Positions 10,001-18,426 of a DNA stretch of 36,971 nucleotides are shown here, one piece after another. The position numbers and the translations under genes were made by a program. The stretch lies in contig DJXW01000003.1 of NCBI GenBank assembly GCA_002449845.1, positions 157,202 through 194,172 of the forward strand, read 5' to 3'. Within the stretch, counting starts at the first letter, position 1; the number at the start of each line of letters is the position of its first letter. Origin of the DNA: Prevotella sp. UBA6994. Its GTDB lineage: Bacteria; Bacteroidota; Bacteroidia; Bacteroidales; Bacteroidaceae. A model generated the notes under the pieces. It had not been told where the DNA came from and did no database searches. It saw only the letters and a program-made list of their open reading frames with translations.

Positions 10001-10643
10001 TTGCTATCTCAATTCACCTTCATTCTCCAACGGAGGTGAAGTGAACCCAACTCCCTACTTCGTGGCAAAAATCAATGACCAAGACGGTATCAATGCCACA
10101 GGTAACGGAATAGGACACGATCTGGAACTCATTATCGATGGTGAGATGTCGAAGACGTATGTATTAAACAACAACTTCACCTTCGACTTTGGTTCATATA
10201 CCAGCGGAAGCACGTTTTATAACATTCCAGAACTCTCCGTAGGAACACATAAGTTGACGTTCCGCGCATGGGACATCTTAAACAATTCATCTACCACAGA
10301 ACTGACTTTCAATGTGGTAAAGGGATTGGAGCCCAATATCCTCAACGTGAACTGCACCAATAATCCCGCAAAGACCAGTACTACCTTCATCGTCACTCAC
10401 GACAGGATGGGAAGCAACGTAGATGTGATGCTCGACATCTTCGACATGAGCGGCAGACTATTGTGGACACACGCAGAGAGCGGAACATCCATCGCAAACA
10501 CTTATACTATCGACTGGAACCTAACCGTTGACAATGGCAGAAGACTCAACACGGGTGTCTATCTCTACCGCATCAGATTGTCAAGCGACGGTAGCAGTCA
10601 AGCCACCAAAGCCAAGAAACTTGTCATTCTAAGCAATAATTAA
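7062..10643 (+). CDS. porU: Type IX secretion system sortase PorU
   Basis: This 1193-aa protein belongs to the gingipain-like C25 peptidase family. The catalytic pair appears as His697 in MDYAGHGRED and Cys730 in WITASCDIMPWDG, after the LLLFGDGAWDNR motif. In type IX secretion, PorU at the outer membrane removes the C-terminal sorting domain from cargo and attaches cargo to anionic lipopolysaccharide. The N-terminus has a signal peptide; ATG at 7089 (MNMVKALLFLYLL) gives a more usual one and may be the true start. The C-terminus carries a FlgD-like beta fold (LDIFDMSGRLLW...YLYRIRL) typical of T9SS proteins, which PorU itself keeps. Downstream porV and ispF reproduce the order I recall from Porphyromonas gingivalis. 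Confidence 0.95.
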   Translation: MKAHFTHQYMNMVKALLFLYLLISLPLPTRAQRFYNLTADDVEIDTLLPHFSSSFPLPDGYQDSTYNVSIVYPEFIDMSASDIAKYNAISGAALPNIPTINQCIGVSRKKASLEVSFCPLVFRDNKYQILVSFMLKVESKALPRAIRKAQARANASASSRYAAHSVLASGRWAKIRVPSSGVYQLTDALIRQAGFTDLNKVKIYGYGGALQNERLIADDLIKYDDLKEVATCTYNGKRLFYAKGPVTWNSNTTTIRTRNPYSDYGYYLITQNDSTPLSVDSAAFINSFYPSPDDYHILHEIDNFSWYHGGRNLFENTPINNGSSKTYTLNSPLGDASGTGKVSIAVSAGTASQVRLEVNGEDKGTMSITINSYDKGNESTSTFTINEVKASNDIKISCISGGPVRLDYISITLTKAKAAPNLNATTFASPEYVHNITNQDHHADAAADMIIIIPTSQKTLTQAQRLASFHESRDNLRVRIVPADELFNEFSSGTPDANAYRRYLKMLYDRAEDEKDMPKYLLLFGDGAWDNRMNTSDWKTAMPDDYLLCFESENSFNEIYCYVDDGFYALLDDGEGTNPMSSDKLDLAVGRFPVTTEDEAKIMVDKTISYVENANAGSWQNMLVFMGDDGNKDIHMRDVNEAAEETSAAHPGYIIKKVMWDAYKRESSSTGNTYPEASKEIKQYQANGALIMDYAGHGREDQMSHENVLRLTDFESFSNKNLPLWITASCDIMPWDGSSSTIGEAAVLNKKGGAVAFFGTTRTVYANYNKVINKSFVKHVLDTPNGRKNTLGEAQMLAKNEMIIKGLDTTNNKLQYSLLGDPAISLNLPMLNVIIDSINGIPTSSTSVRATMKAGSIAKIVGHIENGSDFSGIVSITVRDSKELITCKQNDKTPKEMSDEPFTYYDRTKTLYNGSDSVRNGKFNISFAVPKDINYSGETGLINVYAFNNFHTLLAHGANTNFTIGGSDVSGNDLTGPSIYCYLNSPSFSNGGEVNPTPYFVAKINDQDGINATGNGIGHDLELIIDGEMSKTYVLNNNFTFDFGSYTSGSTFYNIPELSVGTHKLTFRAWDILNNSSTTELTFNVVKGLEPNILNVNCTNNPAKTSTTFIVTHDRMGSNVDVMLDIFDMSGRLLWTHAESGTSIANTYTIDWNLTVDNGRRLNTGVYLYRIRLSSDGSSQATKAKKLVILSNN

Positions 10644-10705
10644 GCAAGTTATTCGTTTTATGTAAAGTGTATTAGCGAATAAATACGAAAAAACAGGAAT
10701 ACAGA

Positions 10706-11881
10706 ATGGATAAGACACTCAAAATATTGGTAACACTCTTGCTTGTATCGGTATCGCTGACGGTATCGGCACAAGACAAGGAGAATATGTTCAACCCAGT
10801 AAATTACGCCATTATCTCGCAAACGATTGCTCCTGATGCCCGTTCTGGTGGTCTTGGAGACGTTGGTGCTGCTACCGATCCTGACGTAAACTCACAGCAC
10901 TGGAATCCTGCCAAATATCCGTTTAACATTTCACGAGCAGGTATAGCACTCAACTACACCCCTTGGTTGCGCCAATTGGTTAGCGACATCGACTTGGCTT
11001 ATCTGGCTGGTTACTACCGTATCGGCGACTATTCCGCCATTTCCAGTTCACTCCGTTATTTCTCCTTGGGTGAGGTGTATTTAAATTCCAGTCTTACCGA
11101 TGACAACAACATGACCATCAAGCCTTACGAGATGGCTCTCGACGTAGCATATTCCTTGATGCTCAGTGAGAAGTTTTCTTTGTCGGCTGGTGTGCGTTGG
11201 ATTTACTCCGATATGCGATTCGACTATTCCGAAGAGTCTTCACCAGCCTCTGCCTTTGCAGCCGACATAGCAGCTTATTACCAAAACTATATCAATATCT
11301 GGCGTCGTGAATGTCAATTGGGATTGGGTTTGAACATCTCCAACATTGGTAGTAAGATTACTTTTAGTGGAGACAACGAGAGCCAGTTTATCCCTACCAA
11401 CATGCGTTTGGGTGCTTCGCTGATGATTCCCGTTGATGAATACAACCGTTTCTCCATCTCCGCAGATGCCAATAAGCTGTTGGTTCCCACCGTTCCCAAG
11501 CAAAACGAGGGTGAAGCCATTGAAGATTATCGCAGACGTGTGATTGCCGAATATAGCGACATGTCGTCTATCACGGGTATGTTTAAGAGTTTCTCAGATG
11601 CTCCCAATGGTTTCAAGGAAGAACTGGAAGAGATACAATGGAGTGTGGGTGCAGAATACATTTATCACGACCAGTTCAGCGTACGCGCCGGTTATCACCA
11701 TGAGGCTGAGAACAAAGGTAACAGAAAATACTTCACGGTGGGAGCGGGATTCCGCATGAGCGTATTCTCATTGGATGCAGGATATGTTATTGCCACAGCC
11801 AAGAACAACCCATTAGACCAGACCTTACGTTTCACCTTGGCATTCGACATGGATGGCATCAAAGACTTATTCAGACGATGA
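10706..11881 (+). CDS. porV: Type IX secretion outer-membrane protein PorV
   Basis: This 391-aa protein has a signal peptide (cleavage near VSAQ at 23) and a FadL-like outer-membrane beta-barrel, with alternating aromatic strands and a terminal strand ending TLRFTLAFDMDGIKDLFRR. The N-terminal signature SQTIAPDARSGGLGDVG and SQHWNPAKYPF is typical of PorV/LptO. PorV collects cargo by its C-terminal domain from the SprA translocon and delivers it to PorU. The gene starts 62 bp after porU and overlaps the ispF start by 4 nt, so at least porV and ispF are translationally linked. Confidence 0.95.
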   Translation: MDKTLKILVTLLLVSVSLTVSAQDKENMFNPVNYAIISQTIAPDARSGGLGDVGAATDPDVNSQHWNPAKYPFNISRAGIALNYTPWLRQLVSDIDLAYLAGYYRIGDYSAISSSLRYFSLGEVYLNSSLTDDNNMTIKPYEMALDVAYSLMLSEKFSLSAGVRWIYSDMRFDYSEESSPASAFAADIAAYYQNYINIWRRECQLGLGLNISNIGSKITFSGDNESQFIPTNMRLGASLMIPVDEYNRFSISADANKLLVPTVPKQNEGEAIEDYRRRVIAEYSDMSSITGMFKSFSDAPNGFKEELEEIQWSVGAEYIYHDQFSVRAGYHHEAENKGNRKYFTVGAGFRMSVFSLDAGYVIATAKNNPLDQTLRFTLAFDMDGIKDLFRR

Positions 11882-12357
11882 AGATAAGAGTTGGCATGGG
11901 ATATGATGTCCACCAACTCGTGGAAGGACGCGAGTTGTGGTTGGGTGGAATCAAGATAGAACACTCATTGGGATTGTTGGGACACAGTGATGCAGATGTT
12001 CTCATTCATGCTATCTGTGATGCTTTGCTCGGTGCTGCCAACATGCGAGACATCGGTTACCATTTTCCAGATACATCAGCAGACACGTTGAACATCGACA
12101 GCAAGATTCTCTTGCGCAAGGTAGTCGATTTAATTGCCACCAAAGGGTATCATGTTGGCAATATCGATGCTACGGTTTGTGCCGAACGCCCCAAGATCAA
12201 CCCACACATACCTGCCATGAAAACCTGTATGGCAAACGTCATGGGTATTGACGAAGATGATATTTCCATCAAAGCCACCACAACAGAGAAATTAGGATTC
12301 ACTGGACGTGAAGAAGGAATGTCGGCGTATGCCGTCGTTTTGATTGAAAAACCCTAA
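11878..12357 (+). CDS. ispF: 2-C-methyl-D-erythritol 2,4-cyclodiphosphate synthase
   Basis: This 159-aa protein covers full IspF length. It carries the zinc ligands Asp10 and His12 in GMGYDVHQL and His42 in LLGHSDADV, the segment GYHFPDTS, and ATTTEKLGFTGREEG near the end. It converts CDP-methylerythritol 2-phosphate to the cyclic diphosphate in the non-mevalonate isoprenoid pathway, in the cytosol. Its ATG lies inside the last codons of porV (ATGA overlap). The linkage to T9SS genes is a conserved neighbourhood rather than a known functional tie. Confidence 0.97.
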   Translation: MKIRVGMGYDVHQLVEGRELWLGGIKIEHSLGLLGHSDADVLIHAICDALLGAANMRDIGYHFPDTSADTLNIDSKILLRKVVDLIATKGYHVGNIDATVCAERPKINPHIPAMKTCMANVMGIDEDDISIKATTTEKLGFTGREEGMSAYAVVLIEKP

Positions 12358-12381
12358 ATCATTAGAAAGTCTCTTGTTTTC

Positions 12382-12412
12382 TTGCACAGCTCAAGTCTTT
12401 TTCTTAAATTTG
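12382..12412 (+). promoter_or_regulatory. Bacteroidetes-type promoter for the LRR/M60 pair
   Basis: TTG at 12382-12384 is followed after 20 bp by TAAATTTG at 12405-12412, matching the -33/-7 consensus. It lies 35 bp before the ATG of the leucine-rich-repeat protein and just after ispF, marking a new transcription unit. Confidence 0.7.
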
Positions 12413-12446
12413 CCAATTCAAAGAATTAACTTATTTGGCTATCAAT

Positions 12447-13796
12447 ATGAAGAAGACTTATTTGCTATTGCTATTAGCGACAATGCTTGGCGTTTCAAGT
12501 AACGCATTCGCCAGCACCATTACAATGAAGACCAGCAAAGCGGTAGGCGAAAACTTGTCTCTGGCACTCAATGCCGACATGCAAGTGAAACTTACTTGGG
12601 GAGATGGTTCTACGGTAGAATTTAGATCTAATGGTCAATTGAGAGATTTTATCATCAAATCTGAATCATTAACCATTACTACCGACAAAGACATTACAGC
12701 AATATATGCCTGTGAAAACGATTTGACAGAGTTGAATGTCTCTGACGCAACGGCATTACAACGCCTGTATTGCTCAGACAATGCTCTGACCAGACTCGAT
12801 TTGTCGAAATGCACCAGTATGACACACTTGGATTGCCAAGACAATCAACTGACTGGTATCACCATCGGCAGTTTGAAGATGGAATATGTCAACATCGCTG
12901 GCAATCAACTCACCTCATCTGGTTTGAAAAGCAATGGTGTGGGCAATATCAAGGCTTTGATTTGTGCGGGAAATAAGATGACTACCATTTCTTATTTGAG
13001 CAGCATGGGCAATCTGGAAACCCTCCTTTGCCAAGACAACCAATTGTCATCACTCTCTATTTCAAAGTGCAAGGAAATACGAAACCTCGTTGCTTCCAAC
13101 AACAAACTGGTGGCTCTGAATGCTCCTGCACTGACAAACCTACACAATCTGTACATTGACAACAACCAGTTAGAAACGTTAGACTTCTCTGACAGTCGTT
13201 ACCTCACTGTCTTTTCTGCTGAATCTAACAATCTGAATGAAATTACCTGGGCAAAGAAAGTGGATGGCATTTATGAAGGACTCTCTCACATCAACATTGT
13301 GGACAATTCTCTGTTCTTCAATTCCTTCCCCACCATATACAACAATATTTCACGTGTATATACCATGCACGCCAACATCATGCCTCAACGTCCTTACCAT
13401 ATCTTAGACGTTGCCAACATCAACGAGGCATACAATTTCCGTCATTTGTTCTTTGTCAATGGATGGTCTGCCAACGTAGGCGCAAGCATTCAATTAACCA
13501 ATGCCAACGGGGAACAACTATCCAGCGAAACCGACTACTCTTACAAAGGAGGAAACCTCACGTTCCTGAAACCAAACTCTGGCGTTGTCATCAGTGCCAC
13601 TTCAAGATATTACCCAGAGATTACCTTGACAACAGAACCATTCAATGTCATTGACCCAACAGGTATTTCTGAAATCACACAAGAAAGTACTGACTCAGAA
13701 AATCGCATCTTTGACCTGCAAGGACGCATGGTGCCATCTGCTCAATATCAAAAAGGTATCTATATCGTCAACGGTAAGAAAATTGTCATTCGTTAA
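12447..13796 (+). CDS. Secreted leucine-rich-repeat protein with type IX-like C-terminal tail
   Basis: The protein is 449 aa when started at ATG 12447 (MKKTYLLLLL); a TTG 12 nt upstream is open but less likely. A signal peptide ends near NAFAS. Short leucine-rich repeats occupy about 65-280, with units such as LTELNVSDATALQRLYCSDN and LTRLDLSKC.SMTHLDCQDN, of the internalin-like or BspA-like sort. The C-terminus, RIFDLQGRM...KGIYIVNGKKIVIR, closely parallels the tail of the 881-aa protein at the left of the window. The likely role is surface binding or adhesion; the partner is unknown. It is followed after 20 bp by the M60 peptidase, which is probably co-expressed. Confidence 0.85.
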   Translation: MKKTYLLLLLATMLGVSSNAFASTITMKTSKAVGENLSLALNADMQVKLTWGDGSTVEFRSNGQLRDFIIKSESLTITTDKDITAIYACENDLTELNVSDATALQRLYCSDNALTRLDLSKCTSMTHLDCQDNQLTGITIGSLKMEYVNIAGNQLTSSGLKSNGVGNIKALICAGNKMTTISYLSSMGNLETLLCQDNQLSSLSISKCKEIRNLVASNNKLVALNAPALTNLHNLYIDNNQLETLDFSDSRYLTVFSAESNNLNEITWAKKVDGIYEGLSHINIVDNSLFFNSFPTIYNNISRVYTMHANIMPQRPYHILDVANINEAYNFRHLFFVNGWSANVGASIQLTNANGEQLSSETDYSYKGGNLTFLKPNSGVVISATSRYYPEITLTTEPFNVIDPTGISEITQESTDSENRIFDLQGRMVPSAQYQKGIYIVNGKKIVIR

Positions 13797-13816
13797 CTTG
13801 AAACTCCAGTATAAAA

Positions 13817-16342
13817 ATGAAAACATCAAAAATATTTCTTTGGGCACTCTTCATGACACTATTTGCCACAAATGCCCAAGCACAAACGTTAAAGTTAGGT
13901 CAGGAGAAAGGGAACGCTAACCTGATAGTGGCTCCTTCCGAATATATCATATTGGGATATAATGATTTCGCCACCATTGCCCTCTCCAGCAATTATCCAT
14001 ACGACAACATCAGTTGCGACGCAGATTGGCTGACATGGAAAGTGCAGAAAAACGGAAACATCGCCATTTTCCCAACACCCAACTATAACCTGGCAAATCG
14101 AACAGCTCATCTTACAATAGGTCTCTCGAAAGATGCTACCGACATCCAAAGCGGGACAACTGCCAAGACTATTTTTATCACACAGGAAGGAAAGAACACT
14201 TCTGACAAGCAAATAGCTATCAAGAATGGTACGGCAAGCCAAGCAGAATCGGGCTACGCCATCACTCGTTCATTCGATGGAGACAACTCTACGTTCTATC
14301 ATTCCCCTTGGAGCACTGCCACCACTCGATTCCCCGTCACGCTCACCTATAACCTCAATGAACCGTCGCACGTAGATTATGCTATCTACACTCCACGTCA
14401 AGACGGAAACAACAATGGTAACTTCCAAGAAGTGGTGATTACCTATCAAGTAAGTGGTTCTTCAGAGTGGATTACCTTGCGCACGATGAATCTCAGCGGT
14501 TCAGGCAGTTCTTCATACATTAGCTTCGGAGATAATGGTGTTGACAATGTAACTGCCGTACGATTCACGGTCAACAGTGGAGCCAATAATTTTGCATGTG
14601 TGGCTGAGATGGCATTCTACCAGAAAGACAATTTCTTCAGCGACATGATGTATGAGGTGTTTGCCGACAACTTATGTACACAACTGAAAGCTGGCGTTAC
14701 GAAAGAACAAATCGAGGAGATTACCGTTGATGCCATCCGCAATTTAGCATTAGGGATTTACGAAGGTACTTACTCCACGAAATATCGCGTGGCTGAATAC
14801 GAACCATACCGTCCTGTGAACGAGCTCATCAACGAACTGAAGAACAGTTATACATACAACAATCACGAAAACCCAACAGGTATCACCTTCAAGACTGGCG
14901 AAAACATCATGGTTGTTGCTGAAGGTATCGGAGACTCTCCTGTCACCTTGCAAATACGTAACTTCGGTCCTTCTGAATTTACAACCGACTATTACCCATT
15001 GACCAATGGCATCAACGTCATCAGTTGTAAGAACAAGGGCAATGGCTATATCAACTATTATACAAGTGATTACAAAACTGCACCAAACGTGAAGATACAC
15101 TTCGTCAATGGTACGGAGAATGGATATTTCGACTTGGTACGTGGAGACACCAACGCCGACTGGCAACAACTGCTTGCCAATGCCAAGGGCGACTGTATGG
15201 ACTTCAGAGGCAAATACATACAAGGCGTGTTCCCCGTTGCCACACTCAGACAAAACTGTCCTTCCAATGGAGAATGGCTCGTGCAAACATACGACAGCAT
15301 CGTATCTATTGAGCACGACGTGATGGGACTCTACAAATACAACCGTAATCCTAAAAACCACATGGCAGTTATCACCGTGGCAACGAGTGCAGGTCTGTAC
15401 CATGCCAGCAACGATGGCTTCTGCGTTCCCGTAAACGCATTGAGAGACCCCACCTCTCCTACATACTTCGACTTCTGGGGCTCTGCCCATGAGTTGGGGC
15501 ACGTCAACCAAACCAATGGTGTACTGTGGATTGGATTGACTGAGGTAACCAACAATATCTATTCTGCATACGTAGAACACCTCTTACGACCTAACAAGTA
15601 TCATAGATTGGAAAATGAGTCGAACGGATTCCGCTATTACGACTTCATGGAATATAACATCATGAAGGGCGGACAATTCATTCCACATGCCCATAACGAC
15701 GTATTCTGTACGCTGATTCCATTCTGGCAGTTGCTTATCTACACTCGCATAGCTGGCATTCACCCCGATGCTTATCCCGACTTGTTTGAGAAGATGCGTA
15801 CCATGAACCTTTCTGGCATGAACGATGGACAGAAACAGGTGAACTTCATGCGCCAATGGTGCCACATCACCAAGACCAACTATCTGCCATATTTCGAGAA
15901 AGTGGGTATGTTCAAGACCGTAAATGAGTCGATATCCGACTATTCTACCCGTCAGCTCACCATCACACAAGCCATGCTTGACAACCTGAAGAAGGAAATT
16001 GAGGCAGAGAATTATCCATTGCCACCAGCAGCATTCTATTATCTTGATGTCAACAACATGCCAGCCTTCCGTGACAAGGCAGCTCTTGTTGCCAACACGC
16101 TGAATGCAGGTTGCTCACGTTCAGGTAGTATCGTCAAGATCAATCATGCTTCATGGAAAAACGTAGTGGGCTTTGAGACTTACGATGCCAACGGCAACCT
16201 CTTGCATTGCACATCGTATGGTCATGGTAGCAGCGAATATGTTCCTACTTACACCAACGTGGTTTGGAATACTTCTGAAAGTCCTGCCTATATCATGGCT
16301 GTTGGATTCGATGGAGCGAAGATCAAATGTTATCAACCATAA
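13817..16342 (+). CDS. Secreted M60-family metallopeptidase (enhancin-like) with BACON and discoidin domains
   Basis: This 841-aa protein has a signal peptide (cleavage near AQA-QT at 23). A BACON-like domain covers about 30-140 (SCDADWLTWKV...ITQEG). An F5/8 type C (discoidin) carbohydrate-binding domain covers about 145-275. The M60 catalytic region follows, with zinc motif HELGH (His558, Glu559, His562) and a downstream glutamate at 576 in GLTEVTNNIYS, the spacing expected for gluzincin M60 enzymes. Characterised gut members cleave O-glycosylated mucin-type proteins, so mucin or another glycoprotein is a reasonable substrate. Unlike its operon partner it has no sorting-like tail, ending in a small beta fold (KIKCYQP), so its export beyond the periplasm is uncertain. 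Confidence 0.9.
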   Translation: MKTSKIFLWALFMTLFATNAQAQTLKLGQEKGNANLIVAPSEYIILGYNDFATIALSSNYPYDNISCDADWLTWKVQKNGNIAIFPTPNYNLANRTAHLTIGLSKDATDIQSGTTAKTIFITQEGKNTSDKQIAIKNGTASQAESGYAITRSFDGDNSTFYHSPWSTATTRFPVTLTYNLNEPSHVDYAIYTPRQDGNNNGNFQEVVITYQVSGSSEWITLRTMNLSGSGSSSYISFGDNGVDNVTAVRFTVNSGANNFACVAEMAFYQKDNFFSDMMYEVFADNLCTQLKAGVTKEQIEEITVDAIRNLALGIYEGTYSTKYRVAEYEPYRPVNELINELKNSYTYNNHENPTGITFKTGENIMVVAEGIGDSPVTLQIRNFGPSEFTTDYYPLTNGINVISCKNKGNGYINYYTSDYKTAPNVKIHFVNGTENGYFDLVRGDTNADWQQLLANAKGDCMDFRGKYIQGVFPVATLRQNCPSNGEWLVQTYDSIVSIEHDVMGLYKYNRNPKNHMAVITVATSAGLYHASNDGFCVPVNALRDPTSPTYFDFWGSAHELGHVNQTNGVLWIGLTEVTNNIYSAYVEHLLRPNKYHRLENESNGFRYYDFMEYNIMKGGQFIPHAHNDVFCTLIPFWQLLIYTRIAGIHPDAYPDLFEKMRTMNLSGMNDGQKQVNFMRQWCHITKTNYLPYFEKVGMFKTVNESISDYSTRQLTITQAMLDNLKKEIEAENYPLPPAAFYYLDVNNMPAFRDKAALVANTLNAGCSRSGSIVKINHASWKNVVGFETYDANGNLLHCTSYGHGSSEYVPTYTNVVWNTSESPAYIMAVGFDGAKIKCYQP

Positions 16343-16377
16343 TCGTATCAAGACAACGAGCAACAACAACATTCATA

Positions 16378-16427
16378 AAGCCAACGGGCGACGAACCGAT
16401 CATGTTCGTCGCCCGTTGGCTTTTACT
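16378..16427. terminator. Strong bidirectional terminator
   Basis: A perfect 20-bp stem pairs 16378-16397 (starting aaagccaacgggc) with 16404-16423 (ending gcccgttggcttt), separated by a 6-nt loop. The stem carries A residues on the left and T residues on the right. It lies between the convergent M60 peptidase and GH27 genes and can end both transcripts. Confidence 0.9.
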
Positions 16428-16432
16428 TGTCA

Positions 16433-18022
16433 TCAAAAAAGGATATAACGTTGATTTGAAATTTCCATACCGTCAATGTCAGGCATCCAATCATGGGCAT
16501 TAACAAGGCGAATCACATTATCGCCTTTTCTCAAGTTCACATCCACACTGATTGTTTGTCGGTCGTTCCACCCCCGGGCAGAAACCTTCAAAGTCCTAAC
16601 AAACTGTCCGTTCACATACACATCCATTTCACGATCCTCGCCAGAAAAACAACCGATGGTCATCGTGCGGCGACCCGCCTTCTTCACCCTAACGTGTTGC
16701 CATTGTAAATCATTATCGGCACGTTTTCCAAGAAAACGAGCTACATATCCACCCGTTGCATTCTCATGCGTACCATAGATGGCGGTTTCTGCTTGTACAT
16801 TGTTTCGTAATTCCTGGTATTTGCTCAACCACGCCGTTTCTGCCTCATAGCGTGTGCGCTCCAACCTTTTCGTCCCTTTCGCACGAAATATTTTAGTGCC
16901 ATGGGCAGGAATAGTGAACGACACACGTCCCTTATCCCATAAATAATCTGTCTGGAGGAAGCAATCATATAATTGCACCTGCCCACCCAAGTCTATGGTC
17001 TTGAAATCGAACTTCACAGTTTGTGCCTCATCAGAAGGATTGTAAATGGCGAATGCCCTTTCCTTGCCTCCCAGTTTCTTAATGTCTTTCACAAGTATAT
17101 AGCACTCTCCTATCTTGTCGGCTACGTATGCCTGCAAGTGAAGTGGATCTTGATTGAGTGCAATGAGGTCAGCGTTGGTCAACAGTTTCAAAGTCTCTGG
17201 TTTGATATTTGACATGTCGCAACCTATAAGTAACGGTGAATCCATGATGCACCACATGCCGAAGTGAGTCTCATCTTCTATCTGTGACATTGAGCGTCCC
17301 ACCTCCAACATATCCATGTCATTATAATGACCATCGTGACAATAAGCCGAGAGATAGAGGTTTTCAGCCAAGATACCTTTCACCGAACGCCATGCGTTGT
17401 AGATGTCACCCGTTGTTCGCCACGAGTCAGCCACATCAGCTCCCCAAGTACCTGGAAAAGCCCATCTACACATATTATAAACCACGTCTTTCTTTCCGCA
17501 ATTCTTGATGGCATTGGAAATTTTGGTGTATTGCTGTCGCTCATCCAATCCCATGTGGTTGCCACCACAATAATCCACTTTGATAAAATCAAAGTCCCAA
17601 TCACGGAAATAGAGTTGGCAGTCTTGCTCTTCATGTCCCGCAAATCCTACACCCATTCCCCATGCGTGTTTATTACCAGATCCACAAGTATTGTCGCCAG
17701 CATCACTGTAGATTCCAGCCTTCAAACCCAACGAATGAATATAATCCACCAAGGCTCGCATACCATGAGGAAAAAGTATCATGTTCAAGCGCAAATGTCC
17801 ATCCTCACCACGACCATCCCAATAGCCATCATCAATGTTTACATATTGATAGCCAGCCTTCTGCAAGCCTGTTTGGTGCATGGCATTTGCTTGTTGCTTG
17901 ATTAAGTCCTCATTGATGTTGAGGGCAAAGGTATTCCAAGAACTCCATCCCATTGTAGGGGTACGCTGTGCCACTGCCGTATAGGCAATGATCAAGAATG
18001 AAATAACTAATAGTTTTCTCAT
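16433..18022 (-). CDS. GH27 alpha-galactosidase with C-terminal carbohydrate-binding-like domain
   Basis: The 529-aa form starts at ATG 18022 (MRKLLVISFL); an upstream TTG would add six residues. A signal peptide ends near AVAQ. The GH27 barrel begins with PTMGWSSWNTF, holds YVNIDDGYW, and carries the nucleophile Asp150 in FIKVDYCGG and the acid/base Asp206 in WRTTGDI. The family removes terminal alpha-galactose; some members act on alpha-N-acetylgalactosamine. After a beta domain (to about 380), the last 140 residues form a CBM35/CBM6-like sandwich starting at YEAETAWL and ending DWMPDIDGMEI. It is likely periplasmic or surface-exposed. No susC/susD pair accompanies it, so it is a solitary enzyme rather than part of a visible polysaccharide locus. 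Confidence 0.93.
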   Translation of the reverse strand: MRKLLVISFLIIAYTAVAQRTPTMGWSSWNTFALNINEDLIKQQANAMHQTGLQKAGYQYVNIDDGYWDGRGEDGHLRLNMILFPHGMRALVDYIHSLGLKAGIYSDAGDNTCGSGNKHAWGMGVGFAGHEEQDCQLYFRDWDFDFIKVDYCGGNHMGLDERQQYTKISNAIKNCGKKDVVYNMCRWAFPGTWGADVADSWRTTGDIYNAWRSVKGILAENLYLSAYCHDGHYNDMDMLEVGRSMSQIEDETHFGMWCIMDSPLLIGCDMSNIKPETLKLLTNADLIALNQDPLHLQAYVADKIGECYILVKDIKKLGGKERAFAIYNPSDEAQTVKFDFKTIDLGGQVQLYDCFLQTDYLWDKGRVSFTIPAHGTKIFRAKGTKRLERTRYEAETAWLSKYQELRNNVQAETAIYGTHENATGGYVARFLGKRADNDLQWQHVRVKKAGRRTMTIGCFSGEDREMDVYVNGQFVRTLKVSARGWNDRQTISVDVNLRKGDNVIRLVNAHDWMPDIDGMEISNQRYILF

Positions 18023-18055
18023 AACAGTTAATATTTTCAATTATCATCTATGTTG

Positions 18056-18087
18056 CAAAAATATCGTTTTTTTCCTTATCTTCCAAA
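18056..18087 (-). promoter_or_regulatory. Promoter of the GH27 gene
   Basis: Read on the minus strand, TTTG (18087-18084) is followed after exactly 20 bp by TATTTTTG (18063-18056), matching the Bacteroidetes consensus. It lies 33 bp before the ATG at 18022. Its fit supports ATG 18022 rather than the TTG at 18040 as the start. Confidence 0.8.
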
Positions 18088-18228
18088 TATACTCAATCGA
18101 AATGATAAGTTGCTATCCTTTCATAACATAAATTGTATAGCACCGTTGATAAAATAATCCTTTGTCTTATTTTTATAAAACATCTAAATCATTATTGATT
18201 AAGATGTAGGAAATAATAAGAAAAGTTT

Positions 18229-18312
18229 AATCTGCGACACGGATTAATAAAACTGTGACGTAGTTTTATTAATCTACGTCGTAGTTTATTAAATCTACGA
18301 CACGGATTTAAG
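18229..18312. repeat. Four helically phased 21-bp interrupted palindromes
   Basis: Units begin at 18229, 18250, 18271 and 18292, exactly 21 bp apart. Each starts AA(t/a)CT, has a G/C-containing centre such as acgtcgt or gcgacac, and ends AGTTT or GGATT, so each is an interrupted palindrome. The third (AATCTACGTCGTAGTTT) is the best. Units 1 and 4 share CGACACGGATT. A 13-bp perfect inverted repeat also links 18242-18254 with 18262-18274. The block lies 142 bp upstream of the GH27 -33 box in an otherwise A/T-rich 400-bp gap. It may be an operator array or a dispersed intergenic repeat; see the findings. Confidence 0.8.
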
Positions 18313-18355
18313 AATTTAAATAACTATACCACCTTTTTCATTCATCTTTGACAAT

Positions 18356-18392
18356 AAAAAAAGTGGAAATGCACAAAGAACATTTCCACCTT
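18356..18392 (-). terminator. Terminator of the aldolase gene
   Basis: On the minus strand, aaggtggaaatg (18392-18381) pairs with catttccactt (18371-18361) and is followed by a seven-T run (18362-18356). It lies 35 bp after the aldolase stop codon. Confidence 0.85.
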
Positions 18393-18426
18393 ATATCAAT
18401 GTGTGATTAATACTCACACTGTCGAA

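Noticed and set aside
14750..15580. 276-codon antisense frame inside the M60 peptidase gene
   Set aside because: The plus-strand frame has clear catalytic motifs; the antisense protein has none.
17327..17905. 192-codon plus-strand frame over the GH27 gene
   Set aside because: It is antisense to a gene with both catalytic aspartates and a consensus promoter.
18229..18312. CRISPR or plasmid iteron origin
   Set aside because: The units are contiguous with no spacers, and no replication or cas gene is nearby. Kept only as a repeat or operator candidate.
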